This document shows positions 41,920-52,887 of a DNA stretch of 64,000 nucleotides, in pieces (the stretch's first letter is position 1; each line of letters begins with the position of its first letter). The position numbers were made by a program, and so were the translations under genes. Source of the stretch: Jaminaea rosea (taxonomy: Eukaryota > Basidiomycota > Exobasidiomycetes > Microstromatales); assembly GCF_003144245.1 (NCBI RefSeq), contig NW_020289983.1:124001-188000 (forward strand), given 5' to 3'. The notes below the pieces were generated by a model, which worked only from the letters and a program-made list of their open reading frames with translations, was not told the DNA's origin and did no database searches.

Positions 41920-44210
41920 TTAGCTTGCTCCAGCGTGCGTTGCGTATCGTCTTCTCGCCTCAGCATCCATCCTCTCGCTCTTCCGCTTCTCATACGCTGC
42001 CCGTATTGCGCTCCTGACCGCCACCACGCCCTCGCGAGCACAAGCGCGAGCCGTCTTTCGAATGGTCTGCACCTGCTCGTCGGTCCAAGTCAGATTGTAG
42101 CTAGAGCTGAACGGGGCCGTAGAGGGGTCGTAGCCAGGCTGCACGGCATGAGGTAGGAGCGGCAGGTAAACCATCGTCTGCTCGTGTAGCAGCTGCGGCT
42201 GGTGGCGAGAGTTGTACACGGCGCTGGTCTCGGCGGCGCCTGAGCCGGTGTGTGTCGGATGGAGCGTGAGTGTCTGGGCGTACTGGCCTGCAAAGCGTTG
42301 CGCTATCTCCTCGGCAGTAGGTGTGTGCTCATCGCCTTTCGCGTCGTGCTTCTCGCTCGATGCCGCATCACCGCCGGTACCACCCTTCGTGGCCCGCTCG
42401 CCATCCGCGCTTGCCTTTTTGACCACGTAACCCCTCTCCTTCCCGTATTCCACCAAGCGCTGAACCGCCCCTCCGCTCTGCACATCGCTCGAGTAGTCAC
42501 ACATGACCACAACGTCCACTTCTCTGCCAGGTCTGAAGTGCACTTGCGGCAGATTGTTCGAGATCCCGGCGTCGATCAGGTGAATCCTCGGCGAGTTCTC
42601 GAAGCCTTCTCCCCTCCCCTCCTTCTTCTCAGCCCCGAAGAAAGGATTAGCCTCGTTCATCGCATGTACTGGATGGTGCGCCTGGATCTTCTCCGTCTGT
42701 TCAGGGTGCTCCGCAGTCCACTCGTCTGTCTCCTTCCTCAGCCAATCGCCGAACTTGCCGGTAGGTAGATTGCGGTAGAGGGTCTGTAGCCACGCTGAGA
42801 GAGGACCGGCCGGAGCCGAGGTGCACATACCTAGGAGGAGGGAGAAAGAACGCTCTGGTAGACGTTGAGTGGACTTGCCACCGTCGAAGCGTCTCCCGAA
42901 GGACCAAGCAGGGATCCAACCTTCGAGCTCATCGCTGCCAAATTCGAGGGGGGAAAGCTCGAACCATTGCCACCAGGTGCGCGAGCCTGCGGCTTGGTGC
43001 TCGGCGGACATGTGGTTCGACGAGGCGAAAGGTTGCTCGCCAGGGGCTTTCCAATCTCTGCGGGCGTGAAGAAATGGCAATTTCAGCTCTCACGGCCATT
43101 GTGCCCTAGAAGCAACGAGGATACCCACTTCCATGGACGTTCATGCCTGACCGCAGTCAGTATTGGCAGGGGTTGCTCTCCCTGATCGATACGGCATCTT
43201 TCGAAGACGCGGGACCATTGGTACCACTCGCGCTTCAAGCAGGGCTCCTCCTCCTCCTGCCCTTCGTCCTTGCTTTTGAGCAACAGATGGCTAGTCAAGA
43301 GCGTGCCATATAAATCCAAGGGGCCCGGATGAAGGTGCTTCAGGTGCAACTTCTGTAGAAGGGGCCCAAGCTGAAAGTACGTCCCCTTTGCCGAACGGGC
43401 TACTGCATCTATGGCGGCCAGACTGAGCGGGTGTCGAGAAGAGGTAAGGGCGAAGTGATCGAAGAGGTACGCTGCGTCCATGCGACCGACGGTATAGAGG
43501 GTGCCGAGGGTCCAACATGATCCACTCACGCCAGACGTATAGCTGAAGAGGGGCCAGATGGAACTGCGCAAGAAATGTAAGGGAGGTCAGCGGGCAAAGG
43601 ATGAAGGAACCGCTGGCGCGGCTCACCTTTCTTCCCTCTGAAACTCTTCGATGAATCCAAGAAATCCAAGCATAGCCCTGTACCCTCCGCCTGACCCGCC
43701 CAAGCTGACTGTAGGCACATCTTTGGGCTGCACTACCTCTCCCTCTTTCACGCCCGCGAGCTGTCGGAACGCCTCCGACTGTGCAATGCGCTCCTTGCGC
43801 TTAAGCAAAGAATCGGCCTCAGCCTTGCTGAGAGTGTTCTCTCTTCTCAAGTGAGCATCCCAGTCGAGCTCGGGGTAGAGCGTGGAATCTGAGAGGTCAG
43901 CAAGGGCTTCGCTGTGGACATGCCAGAGGTCGCGGAGACGGTGAGAGTGGTGTCGACGTGTCTGCGGTCGTGGGATCGAGGAGGAGGAGGAAGGGGAATT
44001 TTGCTCCTGATGGCCGAGGTGTAGCTTAGAGGCAAGCGAAGAGAGGCACTCTTTGGGCTTTGACCTTGAGTCGCGCGACTGATCGTCCCCATCAGCCGCC
44101 AGGAGCGCATCTGGAGCGTCGTGGCTTGCTGCTTCTCCCCCGTCACCATCGTGCCAGGGTCGATATCCCTCAGGATGAGTGTCGTCGAGTCCTGTCTCTT
44201 TTTGGTCCAT
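41920..44210 (-). CDS. Cytosolic phospholipase A2-like (PLAc) protein
   Basis: Serine acylhydrolase of the cPLA2/lysophospholipase group. Exons are complement of 41920-43057, 43129-43563 and 43627-44210, 718 aa; introns are 71 and 63 nt. The oxyanion motif is LGGSGGGYRAM with R178, the nucleophile S208 lies in TSGVSGSCW, and the catalytic acid D502 in LIDAGISNN, so the Ser-Asp dyad is complete. Other family blocks are WWQWFELSPLEFG and HPVHAMNEANPFF. The second intron must use the AA|GTGGGT donor, which keeps the frame as PWKDWKAPGEQPF. There is no C2 domain and no signal peptide. The first 130 residues are charged and Ser/His-rich. The start at 44210 is the first in-frame ATG. It is divergent to the elongase. 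Confidence 0.85.
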
Positions 44211-45263
44211 GACGTGGGCAAAATTGAATGATTGCGCAGCGACGCAAGGCCTTCCATGATGACCCTTTGGCCCTCGTCGAGCTGCTCAACACGGCCACGT
44301 TCGCACTATCGCAATCACGCACAGACCATCGAAATCGGCAATGCGAAGAAGGCAAGGGTCCTGGCTGAGACATGTCACTTTATTGACGGGCAGAGGCAGA
44401 GATGTCACCCTGATCGTCAAGTCGAGTAGGAGAATAAGTTTCAGGCCTGACTGTGACATGATTTCGACAAGTCGCAAAGCGGACGTCTGGAAACGCGTCG
44501 TCGATTCACACGACTGCTGAGCATCGCAAGGTCGAGCTTACGCCAATCGTTTCGTTCCTTGGTCCATCGCTAGCGTGCAGTGGAGGGAAGCGAAGCGGCC
44601 TTGCGGCTAGGCTGCTGTGCCCTTATCCTTTGACCCGCTCAGAGGCAGCGGAACCTGGACCACGACCTGCCTGACGAGGGCAAATCCGCGCCCTTTAGCG
44701 TGGCCTGCTCCTCGATCGGCCGTATCTTATCCACTCGAGAGGAGGTCATGGGACAGCAATGTGGGCGTCGTTATTCTCTCTCTCGAGACGGTGCATCGGC
44801 TTTCATCATGACCGGTCCGGCCAAGCCCTTGCAACCGTTAGCCGCCCCAAATATTTCTTTGAGCGAAAAAAAGAGGCGTTGAGGCTGCAGCTCGCCGCTA
44901 CTTCCGCTCCCGCCGTCCGCCTTGTCTTATGTCGTGTGGAGCGAGCGAGGCGGGAGGCGGGAGCGTAGAGAGGCTCGAGCTTCATGCCGAGGTGGGGAGC
45001 AGAGCTTCCTTTCTTCATTTCTTCTTGCTCCCCCGCCCTTTTTTCATCTCATCTCGATCGATCCCCTCTGTGACGAAGCTTGCAAGTAGCTATCTTTAGG
45101 GGCTTGGACTACAAACGACAAGAAGCGGTCCGACCGGTCGTAGCATATAGTCGTCCCTACGCAGCATATAGTCGCCTAGCCCTCATCAGCGACTCCCTCG
45201 CTCCCTTCTTTCCTTTCCCCACCAACCTGTGTTCCCTACATACATACCTGTCTCATCATCAAC
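44211..45263. promoter_or_regulatory. Divergent intergenic region, phospholipase / elongase
   Basis: 1053 bp without a supported gene. Close to the elongase it carries CGG-N5-CCG (45126-45136, a Zn2Cys6-type half-site arrangement), the palindrome CGACCGGTCG (45131-45140) and a 12-bp direct repeat. Confidence 0.45.
45142..45174 (+). repeat. 12-bp direct repeat AGCATATAGTCG, spacing 21 bp
   Basis: Exact copies at 45142-45153 and 45163-45174, starting 21 bp apart (two helical turns) and 90-120 bp before the elongase ATG. Each contains CATATA, so they may act as TATA-like elements or as paired regulator sites. Function is an inference. Confidence 0.6.
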
Positions 45264-46598
45264 ATGCCAGCCACCCTACTCGATCAGTTCCTCCTCAGGG
45301 GCGTCGGTCCAAAGGACCCCGTCACCTCCAGCACCCTCTCCGACCGACTGAGCAGCACCACCATCTCGCCTTACCCACCTGGGCCCGAGCAATGGCCCGG
45401 TGTGCTGCGCAACATTGTCCCCAACTCCTTCTACGAGGCCTCCCTCCAAGCCTGGGTCCCCATCGTCTTCAGCATCGTCTACTACATTGTGGCTCACGGC
45501 GCCAATCATGCCTTCTTCTTTAGCCAGAAGTCCAAGGACCTCACTAAGGCCAACTCGCCCTTGGCAGCCCTGCTCCGCTGGGGCATTGTGGCGCACAATG
45601 CCTTCCTCGCCGTCTACTCCGGCTGGACCTTCTACCACGTCGTTCCTGTCGTCATGCGCTTCTTCTACGTCGGCGCTCGCGCTGCGGGACTGGACGGTGT
45701 CAAGCTTTCGCTCTGTTCTATGCCGACCAACACGGTCACGCTTGCCCCGTATGCGTGGTTGTTCTACATCTCAAAGTACTACGAGGTGGTCGACTCGATT
45801 ATTTTGGTGCTCAAGGGCAAAAAGGTGTCCAACTTGCAGTCCTACCACCACGCTGGTGCGCTCCTTGCTATGTGGATCGCATACAGGTACCAGAGCCAGG
45901 CGGTCTGGGTCTTTGTAGCCTTCAACTCGGGCGTGCACACGGCCATGTACTCGTGAGTGTCCGCACGACGTCTACTTGTTCATCTTCGGCCGCGTCATTG
46001 ACCTTCCTTGCCTTGCCCCTCATACAGTTACTACTTCTGCTCGACGATGAAGCTGCCCTTCCCCCGCACGCTCAAGCGCAACCTCACTACGCTTCAGATC
46101 GCCCAAATCACCTCCGGCGTCGTCCTCACCAACCTCTACTGGATCACCAAGCTCGACCCCACGCGCGTCGCCGCTGGTCTCGTCAAGCTGGGTTTCCGCA
46201 GCTCCACCGGCTCTGCCTCTGCCTCCGATGCTTCCTGGGCCGCAGGCTCCGAGCTCCTCACCCTGGCCACGGCCCGAGCGGCCAAAGTCGGCCGTCACTC
46301 CGACCAATGCCTCGAGTCCAGCGGAGCCTCCCTCGCCTTGCACTTCAATACCGCCTACCTCGTCCCACTCGTGGTCCTCTTCGCTCGCTTCTTCGTGCGC
46401 AGCTACCTTCGTCAGCAGAACGAGCAGCTCACCAAGAAGAGGCGAGACAGCGCTGTCCTGACCGCCACCAAGAAGGCGGCTGACCGGGCTGCCCCGGAGA
46501 GCTCTGCGGCGAGTAGCACGGCGGTGGAGAATGGAAATGGCCATGCTGCAAACGGCAATGGGCATGCGAATGGCAACGGGAAGAGGCGTAACAAGTAA
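45264..46598 (+). CDS. ELO: ELO-family fatty-acid elongase
   Basis: 3-ketoacyl-CoA synthase of the ER elongation cycle, condensing malonyl-CoA with acyl-CoA. Exons are 45264-45952 and 46028-46598, 419 aa, one 75-nt intron (TC|GTGAGT ... TACAG|T) that restores HTAMYSYYFCST. Family motifs are WLFYISKYYEVVDSIILVLK, the histidine box with Q192 and H195-H196 (NLQSYHHAGALL), and MYSYYF. The QxxHH form is typical of elongases acting on polyunsaturated acyl chains, whereas saturated-chain ELOs usually have HxxHH. Several hydrophobic helices predict a polytopic ER protein. The C-terminal tail is Asn/Gly-rich (ENGNGHAANGNGHANGNGKR) and ends KRRNK, a possible ER-retrieval signal. The ATG at 45264 follows CATCAAC. 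Confidence 0.9.
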
Positions 46599-46975
46599 AG
46601 TGAGCGACCCATCATAGTCTACCGGTGGGCCCGGCTATACACGCACAACCTCTGCCAGGCCCAGCATTCAACCCCATGTTCGGCTCACAATCCAGCTTTG
46701 ATACGCTTCCATGGTCCTATCTGTTGTTTTACTCTTACCACCGCTACGACACTTTAATTTCCAGACCATCCATAGCTAGGGCAGGGATAGGGAAAGAGGT
46801 CGAGGGAGATAGGGAGAGAGGTCGAGGGAGAAGGCGAGGCCAGTGACACACGATGGTGACGACAAAAGTGGTTGACTGCGTCATGACATTGTGTTGACTA
46901 GAAATACATGAAGAAAGATCGAAATATGCTTTGACCCGCTCGAGCCGGATGACCTGCGAGTTGCCCCTCGTCTAC
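46599..46975. other. Convergent 3' region, elongase / Mg transporter
   Basis: 377 bp between two converging stop codons. It holds no supported gene, but contains a purine-rich 22-bp tandem duplication at 46786-46829. Confidence 0.5.
46786..46829 (+). repeat. 22-bp tandem duplication, purine-rich
   Basis: Two adjacent 22-bp units (46786-46807, 46808-46829) differing at one position, each containing the core AGAGGTCGAGGGA. They lie in the 3' flank shared by two convergent genes. Confidence 0.8.
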
Positions 46976-48787
46976 TCACACCTTCGCCTTGACCACATCT
47001 CCCGCCAATCCCTTCGCGGTCGCGTACGCCATGACGAGCAAAGCCTGTCCCACCACGTCGACGATAGAGGACACGAAAGGCAGGCAGTAGATGTCAGGAT
47101 CATAGTCCCGCTTCCAGAGCTCCATGGTCATGACATGCGCCAGTGCCAAGGAGAAGGCGAGAGCGCCGAGCGAGGAAAGGGAGAAGGTGAGGGCGAAGCT
47201 CCAGCCGAAGGTGAGCTGGCCCGTGGTGAAAGTGAGAACGAGGAAGAGGACCTCGATTATTAGGCCGATGGCGAGGAGGGTAAAGGGGATGAGGTAACCT
47301 TCGCTTGGAGGGGAAAGCCAGGGCGTGATGAGCGTCGTATAGACACGGCCCCAGAAGCCCGGTTGTGATGTTGAGGAGCGAGCGTCAAGTGAAAAGAATC
47401 CTCCACTGCCCTGCCTCCCACCACTCGACTCTCGAAGCGCGACCTCCCCTTTCCCAGCGTGCAAGCACGTCGTAGTCCTACTAACCAAGATGGCCGCACA
47501 GGCTCCCGGCAAGCCCGTGATCACGGGCACAAGAAGTGCGAAGCCTTCGTACTCCTGCACGAACGAGTCGAGCACCAGTCCAGCGCCAGAGGAGATGAAC
47601 ATGGCCAGGATAAGGGGCACCCAGCCCGAGGAGAGGAGCTCCTTGACGTAGCTGTTGCGTCGTGTGACGAGCCAGCAGACCAAACAGGCCCCGACGAGGC
47701 AGACGAAGATGACTGTTGCTAGGCCTGTGCCTTCGAAGCGGACTAAGCTGCTCGCCACGAGCCCTACGAGCGTGAGGGTGAGTAGGTCCCCCAAGCTGGC
47801 AGCGAGAGGAGAGGCGATATTGTCTGGGTTGGCACCGCAAAGTCGTGCAATGACGACTAGGGCGCACATGAAGTTTCCCAGGATGGCAGAGGAGAGAGAT
47901 GCTGAGAGCATGCCAGTTGCGAGGACGAGGACGAACTCGAAGTAGCCGTTGCGTAGCCGCATCGTGGGATCGCTCGGGGGCTTAGGGTGGTGGTGGATGA
48001 TGCGGCGAGGTTGGAGTACTGGCCCTGCGGTAGTTGTAGCTGCTGCTGCTGCTAGTGCTGATGTCGCTGATACTGTCCCTGACGCGGTCGCCGGAGTGAT
48101 GCTGGTGATATTAGTCCCCTTGCGATCCGCTGCAACCCCTAGTAAGAATGCAACCACCCCGGCCCCAGCGCTCACGATCAAGGCCTGCACCTGCAACAGC
48201 GTCATATTTCCCCCAACCAGCGTCCTCCTCGTCCTCCTGATGTCCAGTTCACCAATATTCGCACTCGTGCTCATCCTCAAACTCAAGTTCATCTCCAGAT
48301 TGCCCTTCAAGTTGAGAAGGATAGGGATCAGGATGAACAGCTTGTCCACTTTGAGGAATACGGGCCAGCGGGAGAGATGGACGAGGACTTCGCCTGAGAA
48401 GATGAGGGAGACAAGAGAGAGGAGAAGTGTCGGGAGAGCTTCTTTGCTGATGGAGTAGATTCGGTGGAGAGCGGAGGGTTGGGAACGGCGGGAGGTGCGG
48501 GTGCGACGTAGAGATGGGGTGGTGGAGATGGTCTTGTCCTCGTCTGCTGAGGCATTGACGCCATTCTCGTACTGCCTGCGATCATCGAGTGCGTCTTGCC
48601 CCTCCTCATCGTCATTGAGGTCTTGCGTCGAGGTAGTCAGCTTAGCCAGATCCTCATCGTCGTCATCTACATCGCTGTCACTGTCTCGCGAAGCCCTGCG
48701 AATGGTATCGTCGCTACGACGCTGTTGCTGCTTTCCAAGACGGGCCTGCTCCTCGCCATCTTGTGAGGCCCTGTTGGTCGCGACCAT
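46976..48787 (-). CDS. SLC41/MgtE-like divalent cation (Mg) transporter
   Basis: Single exon, 603 aa. The signature ILLNLKGNLEMNLSLRMSTS matches the SLC41 motif (LGLKGNLEMTLASRLSTA in animals), and it recurs in weakened form in the second half (ITGLPGACAAILVSRTTT), reflecting the internal duplication of the family. About ten hydrophobic segments are visible from residue 110 on, for example ALPTLLLSLVSLIFSGEVLV and FALTFSLSSLGALAFSLALA. The first 100 residues are charged, Asp/Arg-rich and presumably cytosolic. In the family the protein carries Mg across membranes. The start at 48787 is followed by MVATNRASQDGEEQ. It converges with the elongase gene. Confidence 0.87.
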   Translation of the reverse strand: MVATNRASQDGEEQARLGKQQQRRSDDTIRRASRDSDSDVDDDDEDLAKLTTSTQDLNDDEEGQDALDDRRQYENGVNASADEDKTISTTPSLRRTRTSRRSQPSALHRIYSISKEALPTLLLSLVSLIFSGEVLVHLSRWPVFLKVDKLFILIPILLNLKGNLEMNLSLRMSTSANIGELDIRRTRRTLVGGNMTLLQVQALIVSAGAGVVAFLLGVAADRKGTNITSITPATASGTVSATSALAAAAATTTAGPVLQPRRIIHHHPKPPSDPTMRLRNGYFEFVLVLATGMLSASLSSAILGNFMCALVVIARLCGANPDNIASPLAASLGDLLTLTLVGLVASSLVRFEGTGLATVIFVCLVGACLVCWLVTRRNSYVKELLSSGWVPLILAMFISSGAGLVLDSFVQEYEGFALLVPVITGLPGACAAILVSRTTTCLHAGKGEVALRESSGGRQGSGGFFSLDARSSTSQPGFWGRVYTTLITPWLSPPSEGYLIPFTLLAIGLIIEVLFLVLTFTTGQLTFGWSFALTFSLSSLGALAFSLALAHVMTMELWKRDYDPDIYCLPFVSSIVDVVGQALLVMAYATAKGLAGDVVKAKV

Positions 48788-49603
48788 GCTCTGCTCAGCT
48801 CTCAGCCCTGCCTGGTAGCAGCGAGTGAGTGTGGTGGAGAAAGAAAAGAAGCAGAGTTGGCGCTTTCTCCCCGAGTTCTAATGTGTTGATTGCGCCGCCT
48901 CGCACGCACTCACTCACGCGGGCGGACATGAGGCGAGATGCAGGAGATCAACGCCCGCCCGCCCGCTTGTCAAGCCTCTCTCACACATGGAATCGCGTCC
49001 TCCTCCTCGCATTGATTGGCATGGCGGGCAGTCGGGCCAGCCCGTCATCTCGAGGAAGCGAGTCGCTGGCTCGACGTCAAAAGATGGTATCGTACGAGGA
49101 CAATCGACTCCTCTAGCTCGATCACGAGAGTAGGGTTAGGTGAGGAGCGCTCCAGTGAGCAGAGGGCCGCCGCATCCTTCGCCATCACACAACGACCACT
49201 CCCCACGCACGACACCAGCGACATAGAACGAGGCAGGCGATAATGTCTTCATTCTCTTCAAAGATTCAAAGTATCGCAGCATAGGCGATACAGAAGAGGA
49301 GGAGAAGAAGCTAGATAGATGAATAGATGGGCTTAACATGGGCGATTAGCGGACGAGCGACGGAGAAGGGTAAGAGGGATAATAGAAAGGGGCCAAGAGA
49401 CCCAGGAGAGAGAAGATTCAAGCGCTCGATAAAGCAAGAAGGAGGAGGAGAAAGAAGAGGCGGGCGTAATGGAAGGATGGAAATAGGACGAGAAAGAGGA
49501 AGAAGGAGCTGCGGAGGAGGAGTACTGAATCAATGACAGCAGCGTCCCTACGCGAAAAGCTCATGTATCGTATCGTGGCGTGGGGCCGCATCGCGCCGCG
49601 TGC
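48788..49603. promoter_or_regulatory. Upstream region of the Mg transporter gene
   Basis: 816 bp between the transporter start and the stop of the arrestin-like gene, both on the minus strand. It is purine-rich on the + strand from 49360 to 49530 (GAAGGAGGAGGAG-type), probably the arrestin 3'-UTR. No gene is supported. Confidence 0.4.
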
Positions 49604-52600
49604 TCAAATCGCGCCCCTCCCCTTCACCAGCCTGACATTGATCCACAAAGCTCCGACAGTCTTGCTCAACTTTGCCATCTCAGGCGCCATGACCGTCTGG
49701 TCCGAGGGACTCCTCTTTGTCCATCCAGCCTCAGAAGCAGCGATGCCGCTCGCCCCAGCAAAGCCGCCGAGCGTCGAAGAAGGGACGCTAGGCAGGCTGG
49801 GGTCGTAATGCACTGATTGCCCGCCCTGCTTGGATGGAGACCATTGTAGCGAGTTTGAGGCGGTGAAAGAGGAGGAGAGGGAGGGATTGGTCTGGTGCGC
49901 TTGACCTGGACGCTGCGCGTAGGCGGCGTGAATGGACGGACGACCAGGTGGTGTCCTCGGAGGGCTCGAAGGCGTAGCGTTGACACGCGTCTTCGTCCTT
50001 GGATTGAAAGGGAGTAGGTCGACCTTGATCGCGTACTTGAGCTCAATGCCCTGCACTCTAAAGGACGGGGTGGCCTCCCTTCCCACCCTGAGCAGCCCAC
50101 GAAGCACGCGCACACCCTTACGCTTCGCCTCCTCTACTTGCAAAGCAACATCCGTGCCCTCTACCGCCCCACCTCGCGCGCTCACAATGGCCGCGTAGTC
50201 CACCTCTTCCAAGTCGGCCACGCTGACGAGGCGGCGCTTGTTCTTTGGCGTCTCGTTGACCGAGCTGCTCGAGTAGAAGACGTTCTGTAGCAACGACACG
50301 CGTACGAGGGCGGGGAGGTCGACGGGGGAACCGCTTGACCCGGATGATGAGCCCGGACCACCGCCGCCGCGGACGGTGAAGGATGTCTCTGTGCCGGTGC
50401 GCGACTCATCACTCCCCGTCGTCGAGGGAGCAGTGCTGGGTCGATTGCGACCAAAGGCGAATGAGGGGCGGGATGACTTCTTCTTCAAGGGCTTCTGCTG
50501 CGACGATGACATTTGCGGCGAGGAAGGAGCTCCGCCAGCTGAGTCCATGCTTGGTCGTCCTGCCGCTGCCCCTGTTCCCGACGAGGTCGCTGAGTCATTG
50601 GCATTGTTCGGCCGCGTGATCGAGAGGGAGGAGCGAATGAGCCGCGACAGAGAGTTCCCCTGGTTCGACGTTGAGGGCGAGACGCCAGCGTTGCTTTGCG
50701 TTGGACTAGCACCGATGTCATCTCCGTCGTCGAGCTGTTCTTGCTCTTCGTCATCCTCACTCGCCCGAGAGACTTGCGCCAGGGAGCTCTTCGTCGGGAC
50801 ATGGTTGCCGCTGGCCGTTCGCTGCTGCAGATACGGTGGCGATCGAACCTGCTGATCACTGCCGACCGCGGTATCGTCCGTTCGTGACAAGGCACTGCTG
50901 AGTCTCGGCGAGCCAGGATGCGACCGACTTGGAGAGCCCAGCACGGGCGAAGCTGCCGAAAAGGGTTGCGGAAGCAGCTCGGGATCTTCGGGCCGGATGA
51001 CTAGCAGCACGGGGATAACGCTCGGCGCCTGAATGATCTTTCCCGCCGGGAAGAAGAGCTCGAGCTCCACGTTGCGCTTGAGTGCCTTGAGTAGCATGCC
51101 GGACCACTTGGCCGTCACCACCTCAGACTCCCAGCCGCGAGCCAATGGCACGCTCGGCGTGGATAGGATACTGAGCCGCAATGGCGGGAGGCTTGCCGGT
51201 GGGGGCGGCAGCTGTGTCGGCTCGCCGAGGAAGACGAAGGGGATCGAGATGGTATCTGAGCCTTTGCCCTGCTTGCCCGCTGTGGCTGTTGATCCTGCTG
51301 ACCCTGAGGGAGACGTGGCCTTTGCACTCTTCTTTCCCTTACTGAAGAAGGACCCTGACGACTTGCGACTGCGGTCTCCCGACGTCTTGCGCCTGACCAG
51401 AGTGAAGGTGATGCGGTAGAAGCAGCCGATGCGATACACCTGCTGCAGGCCACTTTCCACGGCATCTCTCAGCGTGAGAGCGGTCATCTTTGTCCTGCTC
51501 GTCTTGATACTGGCTGCCCCGCTACCTGGCGGTACACCTCCTCCGCTGCCTTGTCCATCACCGCTGCCTCGACCACTCGAGCCTGTGCCCGCGCTTGCAG
51601 TATTCCGCAGCACTGCCTTTTCTCTGGCGTCCTGTTCTGAGGACATCTCGAATGACGGCGGGAGGGCCACAGCGACCGTCTCCACGTTGCCATCGACCAT
51701 GCGCGTGTTACCTCCGACTGGCAGATTGAGCGTAAATGGAATCATGTGGACCGCATCCCCGCTGTCAGCTTCCTCCATCGGCTGTAAACCAGGTGTCGGC
51801 GCCTCGACTCTCCCCTCTTCGAATGCCACCTTCTCTACAGTCTGGAACACTGCTCGCTCTGTTCCGCTCTCTGGAGGCTGCAAAGCCACACCGTCCCAGA
51901 CGGCTGCTGCAGAACCGCTCGTGGTGTGAGCAGAGATCTGTGCGAGCGCGACGTAAAGCAGTGGAAATGTCAGTCTGAGATGCTCACTAGTATACTACTC
52001 CTCTACCTGGTCAAGTAGCAACGCACCTTGATGACCACATCAGCCACATCCGATCGCCTCATTCTAATTTCGCCCTTGATGCCCGCTGCTCTCCCGGAGT
52101 ACACGGGGTATCCTCTCTCGTCAAAAGTGGGAGCCTTGAGCTCGACGCTGAAGTTAGGCCACTGCTTCGTCTTTGGATCGACGCCCGTACCCAGGAGCGT
52201 AACCGCCTCTGCGGGCACGATACCGCCGGGGAAAAAGGCTGGATCGACGAGGTCCTCTTGTGGGCGCAGGTTGCGGCCCAACCCGAACGTCCTTGATCTC
52301 AGCGGCGGTCGAACGTGCGGAACCGTCATCATCGAAGGGCTGGCGGAGGGTATCCCCGACGGCTGCTGAGCTGCGTAGTATTGCTGGATCTGCTGTTGCT
52401 GCAGCTGTTGCTGCATGGCTGGATGCGAGTAGTTGATTCCAGCCCCACCTTGACCATTGGGCACGGGCACTCGACCGTAGTCGACTGCGGATATGCGATG
52501 CATGGACGACGACGCGCTTGGGCCGCCAGTTGATGAATCTGAGGGAACGCTTTGCTGCCAATGCGAGGATGAAGAGCCCACTTCTGCCTGTTGTCTGGCT

Positions 52601-52887
52601 AGCATGTCAGCTGATCGCCTAGACATGCCCGAATCTTGCGACGCCTGCTGGGAGCGGACGAGAGTGCTGCTAGGGCTGTTGCTACCGCTGCCACTGGCGC
52701 TCGCACTCCCACTGCCGGCTGCGTAGTCGTAAGGGACCTGCGGGTGGTGCTGCGGGTGGTGATGATAATGAGGCTGTTGAGGAGTAGCTAGTGAGGAGTG
52801 GTGGTGGTGGTGATGGTCCATCGATGGCCTCGCACTATTGGACAACGCCATGGGGCCGCCAGCGCGATCATGGTGATCCATGGCCAT
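49604..52887 (-). CDS. Arrestin-domain-like protein
   Basis: 1064 aa from exons complement of 49604-51937 and 52027-52887 (89-nt intron, phase 0, AAG|GTGCGT ... CACAG|ATC). Beta-rich arrestin-type pieces are FPGGIVPAEAVTLLG and VVIKISAHTTSGSAAAVWDG (across the splice), IPFTLNLPVGG, GCFYRITFTLVRRK, KRNVELELFFPAGKIIQAPS near residue 580, and WPNFSVELKAPTFDERG. In fungi such proteins adapt membrane transporters to Rsp5-type ubiquitin ligases; I see no clear PPxY motif, so the ligase link is unproven. Long disordered inserts (Ser/Pro-rich, about 640-830) split the fold. The N-terminus has His- and Gln-rich runs (MDHHHHHH, QQQLQQQQIQQYY). Start codons at 52887 and 52881 are in frame; the first is used. 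The family call is moderate. Confidence 0.6.

Noticed and set aside
43058-43128. A 36-nt intron in the phospholipase gene using GTGAGA
   Set aside because: Too short, and a 71-nt intron with GTGGGT donor keeps the frame and the conserved residues.
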